Source of the DNA: Methanobacterium sp. PtaB.Bin024
Lineage (GTDB): Archaea; Methanobacteriota; Methanobacteria; Methanobacteriales; Methanobacteriaceae
Length of the DNA stretch: 64,000 nucleotides
Direction of reading: 5' to 3'
Assembly: GCA_002067065.1 (NCBI GenBank)
Contig: MVPY01000099.1
Coordinates: forward strand, 94,765 to 158,764
Under the pieces are notes generated by a model. That model saw only the letters and a program-made list of their open reading frames with translations. It did no database searches and was not told the DNA's origin. Made by a program: the position numbers and the translations under genes. Positions 58,748-64,000 of the stretch are shown in pieces. Position 1 is the first letter of the stretch, and each line of letters begins with the position of its first letter.

Positions 58748-60487
58748 CTATATTTTCTTGTATATTGCCACAACACCAAATGTTTTGATTATGCGGTAAC
58801 CTTTAATTACTGGATGGGAATTACTTACTGAATCAATATAGTAATCTGCACCAATTTGTTGAAGGTAATCTTCAAATTTATCATCATCGTTATTATATAA
58901 TCTGGGGAAACCTGCTCTGATATCTTTTTCAAGATACCAATTAACGGCATTGGGATAATCAGAACATATAATCTTGTCTTTGTAATCAGGATCATAACCT
59001 TTAAGCCATTGACAGGAATGATCAATATCAACTGTAAAAGTTTTTTTCGGGGCATGACCAATGAATGTAGCTGTTGAACATGATAAAAATATTAACGCTA
59101 CGAGTAAACAAATTAATCCTGGTTTAACTTTCTTTTTTTGGATTTGGATCTTGAATTTCCCAATAAACTCACTTAAACCTAGAACAATGAAGTATGCAAG
59201 TGCAGGGGCCATGGTAATGAAGTATCTGTCCACCTTTAAAGGAAGGGTACTTTGGAATATCAAAAAAGCACCAAACCAAGATAAAAACATAAAATCCAAT
59301 TTAAGGTTTTTTTGCTCAAAACCTGTATTGTTCTTGATTAAAATCACATATATCACATATAAAAATGCAAACAATATGATTTCACTCAAAATGAAGTATT
59401 GGCTGTAGAAACTCACCAATAATAAGATAAACAAGACTAAAATCAGCCCTAATTTTATTAATTTATTCGTCCGTAATATTTTTCCATCTTTAAAAGCAAC
59501 TTTAACATTTTTTGCACTGAAAATCCGGTGAATATAAAAAATTATACCAAAAAGTACGATTAATGATATGAAATAGGATAATAATGTTGGAGCTCCTTGA
59601 GAAGGGTTTAAGATCTGTTGATAATATCCCTGAAATGGTCCAACTGAGATGTAGTTAAATAAATTCTGGATGTAATAAAAAACATTTGTATTGTATGCAA
59701 CATCCTCAGTACCGGTGAATGAAGATGAAGCAATTGAAGTAAATAGGCTGAATACGGATGTTGCAGTTTTTAATCTAACAAAAAAGACTGTCACTGCTGT
59801 TATTAGAACACCTAACTCTATTATCACACCTAGAACGATTTTTTTCAGGTTTTTTATTTCTCTTATATGGTCTTTGTTAATTAAAAGATAGAATAGTATG
59901 GGGAGAAGTGTAAGGCCAGATGTGTATCTCATGAGGGATGCCATCACAAATGTTGGTAAAACCAGATATAAATACTTATAATTCTTTTTTAAACCAGCAA
60001 CCAAGAAAAACATGGTCCAAATCGAAAATGAAATTCCTGGAATATCAGTGCAACCACTAACAGCCCATGAAAATACAACTGGAAATGAAATAAATATTAA
60101 ACAACCGGTTAAACTTCCAATAGCATTAAATCGTTCTTTTAAAAGGAAATAGAGTCCAATTACTCCTATTATGAATATAACGGCACTAACTATGAAAATA
60201 GCGTTTATTGAAACATATCCCATTCTAAAAAAGAGAGATGTTAAAAAGGGGAGCATAGGGGAAAGATAGATAATGGTGTTACTGGTTTCTGAGCCAATAC
60301 CAGCGAAAATAAGGGCATTATTTAAATAATTATAAACATCCCAGTAGGGAACACCTATCCTCATCTGGACACTAAGAAGATAAGCAGTCAGCACTACAGT
60401 GACCAGGATTAAGATAAACAGAGGATCACAGCATATTTTTTTTAAACTTTCAAAGATGTTCCTCTTTTGATTTTTTCTTTTATCCAA
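58748..60487 (-). CDS. Membrane glycosyltransferase, ArnT/PMT (GT39/83-like) type
   Basis: A 579-aa protein with about 11-12 helices and the layout of dolichol- or polyprenyl-phosphate-sugar glycosyltransferases: an acidic motif in the first external loop (GVPYWDVYNYLNNAL, around residue 48) and a soluble C-terminal domain of about 90 residues. It could transfer a sugar to surface proteins or lipids. The start is TTG 60487 after GGTGATTAA. Neighbouring galE supports a glycan role. Confidence 0.8.
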   Translation of the reverse strand: MDKRKNQKRNIFESLKKICCDPLFILILVTVVLTAYLLSVQMRIGVPYWDVYNYLNNALIFAGIGSETSNTIIYLSPMLPFLTSLFFRMGYVSINAIFIVSAVIFIIGVIGLYFLLKERFNAIGSLTGCLIFISFPVVFSWAVSGCTDIPGISFSIWTMFFLVAGLKKNYKYLYLVLPTFVMASLMRYTSGLTLLPILFYLLINKDHIREIKNLKKIVLGVIIELGVLITAVTVFFVRLKTATSVFSLFTSIASSSFTGTEDVAYNTNVFYYIQNLFNYISVGPFQGYYQQILNPSQGAPTLLSYFISLIVLFGIIFYIHRIFSAKNVKVAFKDGKILRTNKLIKLGLILVLFILLLVSFYSQYFILSEIILFAFLYVIYVILIKNNTGFEQKNLKLDFMFLSWFGAFLIFQSTLPLKVDRYFITMAPALAYFIVLGLSEFIGKFKIQIQKKKVKPGLICLLVALIFLSCSTATFIGHAPKKTFTVDIDHSCQWLKGYDPDYKDKIICSDYPNAVNWYLEKDIRAGFPRLYNNDDDKFEDYLQQIGADYYIDSVSNSHPVIKGYRIIKTFGVVAIYKKI

Positions 60488-60622
60488 TTAATCACCCATT
60501 AATTTAAAATTCGACAAGATATTCTATCAGACATGTCATCTCTAATTGTAAAAAATTATAGAAGCTATGAAATAATGGGATAGTTATACACTTCATTTAC
60601 CTGTTATTTCATTTTGCAGTGA

Positions 60623-61567
60623 TTATTTATTTTTATTTCTTCTGGTACTGACAAAAAATTCCATGGTTTTCCTTAATTCGTCAGTAAAATTATTTTGCGG
60701 ATGAAAACCAAAAGACTTAGCCTTGGAAATATCTGCCAGAGAATGCTTTACATCACCGGGTCTGGGATCATCATAAATTGGATCTATCTTTTTCCCTATC
60801 ACCTGGTTTATTTTATCAACAAGCTCGTTGATGGTGATACTATTTCCTATGGAAATATTGAACACTCCAGTGAGATCTGATTGGCAGGCCTTTAAATTAG
60901 CATCCACAATATGTTTGACGTATATGAAGTCCCGGGTCTGCTCACCATCACCATATATAACTGGCCTCTTATCGTTTAATACTGCATTGATGAAATGGGG
61001 AATCACCGCAGCATATGCAGAATTAGGGTCCTGTCTGGGACCAAAAACATTAAAGTATCGGAGGGAAACTGTTGGTAAATTGTAAATTTCAGCAAACAAC
61101 TGACAGTACATCTCGCCAGTTGCTTTACTGAGTGCATAGGGTGAAATCGCCTTAAAAGGCGAGTCTTCTGATAGAGGAAAGTTTGTGTTATCTCCATAGA
61201 CAGCTGAAGATGAAGCAAAAACAACTTTTTGAACATCAACTTCTCTGGCAGCCAGAAGAACATTTAGGGTACCAGTAATATTTACCAAATTGCATTTAAA
61301 CGGATCCATGACACTAGCCGGAACACTGGTCATGGCAGCATGATGAAAAACATAGTCACAGCCTTCAAAACTTTTTTCAAGATCGATTGTCGTGATATCG
61401 CCTAAATCAAGGTGAATATTATCAGGTTCAATGTGTTCAATGTTTTTAACACTGCCTGATGATTCATTGTCCACAATAACAACTTCATTTTCCGGGCACA
61501 GTTTCTCCACAAGGTGGGATCCGATGAAACCAAGCCCTCCTGTGACTGCTACTTTTTTGTTCTTCAT
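60623..61567 (-). CDS. galE: NAD-dependent epimerase, UDP-glucose 4-epimerase-like
   Basis: A 314-aa extended short-chain dehydrogenase: NAD-binding [12 protein letters not shown] (about 7-18), [11 protein letters not shown], and the catalytic YxxxK in [13 protein letters not shown] (about 145). The sequence [14 protein letters not shown] is typical of UDP-glucose/UDP-GlcNAc 4-epimerases. GAGGTTTAA precedes ATG 61567. It would make UDP-galactose or a relative for surface glycans. The exact sugar cannot be read from sequence. Confidence 0.88.
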   Translation of the reverse strand: MKNKKVAVTGGLGFIGSHLVEKLCPENEVVIVDNESSGSVKNIEHIEPDNIHLDLGDITTIDLEKSFEGCDYVFHHAAMTSVPASVMDPFKCNLVNITGTLNVLLAAREVDVQKVVFASSSAVYGDNTNFPLSEDSPFKAISPYALSKATGEMYCQLFAEIYNLPTVSLRYFNVFGPRQDPNSAYAAVIPHFINAVLNDKRPVIYGDGEQTRDFIYVKHIVDANLKACQSDLTGVFNISIGNSITINELVDKINQVIGKKIDPIYDDPRPGDVKHSLADISKAKSFGFHPQNNFTDELRKTMEFFVSTRRNKNK

Positions 61568-61671
61568 TTAAACCTCTTTAAATTGATTAACCATTAAAAG
61601 TGATTAATTTAATTTCCAGAAAATAAAATCCTTCACTACTTTCTGGGTATTAAATAAATTTTTTCCACGCA

Positions 61672-62094
61672 TTATGTTACATATATTTGAAGGTAAAGAT
61701 ATCTGTAAACATTTTCCGTGTCTGGTAATTTATATAACTTAAATTCAAGTTTTTCTTCTCCAGCGGAACCTGCAGTAAATTCAAATGGTATCTCCTTTTT
61801 GTCATCATTGTTTAAAGTAATATTTTCTTCTTTTAATACTTGGCTGTCTTGTGTTATTTTAATCAGGTAACTGGTTGTTTTATACTCATGGTTAACCACA
61901 CACACAGTGAGATTAGCAGTTTCTCCCACACTAAGGTTTGTGGGATAATTAATAGCTTTCCCATCTCCATCCAATATATAAAATTCTGTGAACTTTTCAG
62001 ATGGTGTGGGATTTGAAATTATATTAAATATTCCTATTATCCCGATAATTAGAATAATCACAATTACTGCCGCAATAGTTCGATCGATATTCAT
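61672..62094 (-). CDS. Membrane-anchored protein with DUF1616-like domain
   Basis: A 140-aa protein with one N-terminal helix (about 7-27) and an external beta-rich domain that resembles the C-terminal part of DUF1616 proteins (FTEFYILDGDGKAINYPTNLSVGE, VVNHEYKTTSYLI). Such domains accompany archaeal glycan and surface-protein genes. No catalytic residues are visible. GGAAGGACC precedes the ATG. Follows the wall-binding gene after 318 bp. Confidence 0.78.
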   Translation of the reverse strand: MNIDRTIAAVIVIILIIGIIGIFNIISNPTPSEKFTEFYILDGDGKAINYPTNLSVGETANLTVCVVNHEYKTTSYLIKITQDSQVLKEENITLNNDDKKEIPFEFTAGSAGEEKLEFKLYKLPDTENVYRYLYLQIYVT

Positions 62095-62412
62095 TAAGGT
62101 CCTTCCCTATTATTTTTGATATGAGTATTTTTTGATCAATATCAATATAATCTGTCAACATTTAGGTATAAACAAATACCATTTATATTCTATCTAGCTT
62201 CTGTTCGTTTATCAACAACAGATTATCATAAACAAGTTAAGTTCATGAATCATAAAATAATAATTTTTCCATGATCTCAAGTGGATTATTATTGAGTAAA
62301 CAATGAATTGAGTAAACAAGGAAGAAAGACTAAAAAAAAGTTTCAGAAACCACCAATAAAAAGTATTGATCTCTACCTTTGGTGATTTCTCTAGTTTTAT
62401 AGGTGTTTTATC
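62095..62412. other. Intergenic between wall-binding and DUF1616 genes
   Basis: AT-rich, 318 bp, no gene seen. It contains a 13-bp direct repeat ATTGAGTAAACAA (about 62293-62322). The region next to 62094 should hold the promoter of the DUF1616-like gene. Confidence 0.4.
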
Positions 62413-64000
62413 TTAAAATGGCAGCTCAGCATATCTTTGTTTAAGAATCCACGTGCTTGTGTCCCAGTTTTTAATTGTTCCTAAAGTATTCCTGTAACTG
62501 GTACCATCTGCATTATACCATTTACCATTTATATAAAACTGTGCAAACACATGACCATACCATTGTCCGCTTGTTGTGAAATAGCATGTTCCATGTACGT
62601 ATCTTGCTGGTATTCCCACTGCTCTGGCCAGAGCAATCATTAAATGTGCAGTATCAACACAGTTACCTGCTCCTTTATTCAAAGTTCCAACAGCACCATA
62701 CTTGGTGTTGTAGTAAAAGGAATAGTTAATGTTGTCTCTTACCCAAGTGAATATGTTATCTGCCACTTCCCATACACTATTACCTCCTGATGCCAGTTTA
62801 TAAGCAAGAGCTTCAATTGCTGCATTAGTAGACTGGCAGTTCTTAGTGGGTTGAAGGCAACAAAGTAAACTAGAAGGCACATTGTTTAATTGGGGAAGTA
62901 TAATAGAGAACCATGATTTCACTGCTACAGAATCTGGTAATTCTCCCTTCTGATCATAATAAGCCATTATTTTGGAGAAAGTGTAGATCATATTATGGTA
63001 TCCGAAGTATGTTCCAAAGCTGCTGTAAGAAGAATAGTTAGGTGCTTCCCAGTAACGTTCCATGTACCTTTGAACCCTTCCAGCAATATCTGCATATTCA
63101 TCTAAATCCATTTCCCCACTACTTTGACTATCACAGGGAGAATCCGCAGATGCACAGTAATTATAATACACAGATCCTGCCACGTTATTATCGATATCAG
63201 TCACAGCAGTAGTTAATATCAATAAGAACGAAGGCATTCCCACTTTAACACCATTAATAGTCACATAACTAGGAAGTTTATGATTATTATCCACATAGTT
63301 TTTTACATAAGTTGCAGCATCAGCCACCTGATCAATAGTGAATTTATTCCAAGGAACTACTGCGATAGTAGATGGTAGTGTTTTGGTGTTGTTGTAGGTG
63401 TTGAGGATTTTGCTGTAGGTGTAGATGAGGTTTTCATATCCGAAGTATGATCCCAGGCCACTGTAGGATGAGTAGTTGGGTGCTATTAGGTTGTTGTCCA
63501 TGTATCTTTGTACTTTTCCTGCAACAGTGATGTATGTGGCTAGAGACATGTCACCAGAATGAATTACGTCTTTTGATGATGTAGGGGCGCTGTAACTGCT
63601 TGTGATTGTGGCTGGTGTGTTGTCTTTTTTGTTGATTTTTTGGGTTATGGTGGTTATTAGGTTGAGGAATGTGGGCATGGTTAGTGTGGTGGTTATGGTT
63701 TCTCCGTTAAGATTGGTTCCGGTGATGGTTACGCTGGTTGGGAGTTTTTGGTTGGTTTCTATGTATGTTTGTACCCAGTTGGCGGCTTCAGTGGTCTGAG
63801 CTATGGTGAAGGTTCCTGCGTAATTGACAATAAGATTCCATGAGAATACTTTGATGGTTGTGGGTAGTGTTTTGGTGTTGTTGTAGGTGTTGAGGATTTT
63901 GCTGTAGGTGTAGATGAGGTTTTCATATCCGAATCGTGTTCCTAGGGTGCTGTAGGATGAGTAGTTGGGTGTTATTAGGTTGTTGTCCATGTATCTTTGT
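62413..64000 (-). CDS. Pseudomurein-binding repeat protein with transglutaminase-like domain (N-terminus beyond window)
   Basis: At least 529 residues are visible; the frame continues past 64000. Pseudomurein-binding repeats alternate: long form with VQRYM then PNYSSYS then GYENLIYTYSKIL and LPTTIKV, at about 1-55, 160-215 and 300-355 of the visible part, with shorter LPTSVTITG-type units between. The C-terminal 150 residues are a transglutaminase-like fold with catalytic Cys in GAGNCVDTAHLM, His in YGHVFAQF and Asp in YNADGTS, as in the pseudomurein endoisopeptidases PeiW and PeiP of archaeal viruses. It may be a wall-remodelling or structural enzyme. Cys is also found in a C/CC cluster (SLLCCLQPTKNC). 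The signal peptide is outside the window. Confidence 0.88.
   Translation of the reverse strand, partial: QRYMDNNLITPNYSSYSTLGTRFGYENLIYTYSKILNTYNNTKTLPTTIKVFSWNLIVNYAGTFTIAQTTEAANWVQTYIETNQKLPTSVTITGTNLNGETITTTLTMPTFLNLITTITQKINKKDNTPATITSSYSAPTSSKDVIHSGDMSLATYITVAGKVQRYMDNNLIAPNYSSYSGLGSYFGYENLIYTYSKILNTYNNTKTLPSTIAVVPWNKFTIDQVADAATYVKNYVDNNHKLPSYVTINGVKVGMPSFLLILTTAVTDIDNNVAGSVYYNYCASADSPCDSQSSGEMDLDEYADIAGRVQRYMERYWEAPNYSSYSSFGTYFGYHNMIYTFSKIMAYYDQKGELPDSVAVKSWFSIILPQLNNVPSSLLCCLQPTKNCQSTNAAIEALAYKLASGGNSVWEVADNIFTWVRDNINYSFYYNTKYGAVGTLNKGAGNCVDTAHLMIALARAVGIPARYVHGTCYFTTSGQWYGHVFAQFYINGKWYNADGTSYRNTLGTIKNWDTSTWILKQRYAELPF
63374..64000 (-). repeat. 489-bp internal direct repeat in the wall-binding gene
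   Basis: A stretch of about 138 bp at 63374-63511 recurs almost unchanged at 63863-64000, offset by exactly 489 bp (163 codons), so a pair of binding units was duplicated. The third copy of the same unit (about 62985-63075) has diverged, which dates the duplication as recent or maintained by gene conversion. Confidence 0.88.

Noticed and set aside
63602..63799. Plus-strand frame inside the wall-binding gene
   Set aside because: It is antisense to the repeat region and results from its simple composition.
62413..64000. Prophage lysis gene
   Set aside because: Neighbours are glycan and surface genes; no integrase, terminase, capsid or tail genes are seen in the window, though the right flank is unknown.

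Overview
The window is chromosomal DNA of a methanogenic archaeon of the order Methanobacteriales, most likely Methanobacterium or a close relative. Three observations support this: a complete 20-gene eha operon for a membrane-bound energy-converting [NiFe] hydrogenase with its polyferredoxins; a protein with pseudomurein-binding repeats, a wall polymer found only in Methanobacteriales and Methanopyrus; and archaeal versions of CoA, diphthamide and prepilin-processing genes. The DNA is AT-rich, and many genes start after a GGTGATC-type ribosome binding site. Genes are tightly packed with many ATGA overlaps.

Region 1 (1-3621) is a minus-strand signalling cluster with two response regulators and two histidine kinases. 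Region 2 (3997-11904) holds nucleotide excision repair: uvrB-uvrA on the minus strand, then a DUF169 gene and uvrC on the plus strand. Region 3 (12012-14255) has a receiver-PAS regulator with a methanogen-type output domain and a single-domain KaiC/RAD55-like ATPase, separated by four perfect copies of a 20-bp repeat. Region 4 (14341-16088) holds small membrane or secreted proteins and an M42 aminopeptidase.

Region 5 (16199-28673) is dominated by archaeal pilin-like proteins. There is a minus-strand class III pilin, then five co-directional plus-strand genes: four with pilin-like N-termini, one of them 706 aa, and a PepSY-like anchored protein. Another class III pilin lies next to an EppA-type prepilin peptidase. 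Between them are Dph6, an RNA-binding protein, a UPF0200 kinase-like protein, 4-phosphopantoate-beta-alanine ligase and a DUF2101 membrane protein. No assembly ATPase or platform protein is seen.

Region 6 (28825-44708) is mostly minus-strand metabolism: CTP synthase, a GatD/MurT-type amidotransferase-ligase pair, an ApgM-family protein beside homoserine dehydrogenase, an ACT protein, a GatC-like protein, asparagine synthetase, CysS with tRNA-Cys directly upstream, a flavin-binding protein, a winged-helix regulator, a cysteine-cluster protein, a CoA-disulfide-reductase-like flavoprotein, ThiI and a CBS protein. Region 7 (44073-58395) is the eha operon, read from ehaA at high coordinates to ehaT, followed by a six-cluster polyferredoxin and the CBS protein. 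Region 8 (58748-64000) is cell-surface biology: an ArnT/PMT-type glycosyltransferase, a UDP-glucose 4-epimerase-like enzyme, a DUF1616-like anchored protein, and a repeat-rich pseudomurein-binding transglutaminase-like protein that runs off the right edge.

The strongest leads are the unconventional pilin-like cluster, the ApgM-family gene next to homoserine dehydrogenase (candidate homoserine kinase), the GatD/MurT pair in a pseudomurein organism, the recently duplicated 489-bp repeat in the wall-binding protein, and several short tandem repeats placed exactly at promoters or start sites.
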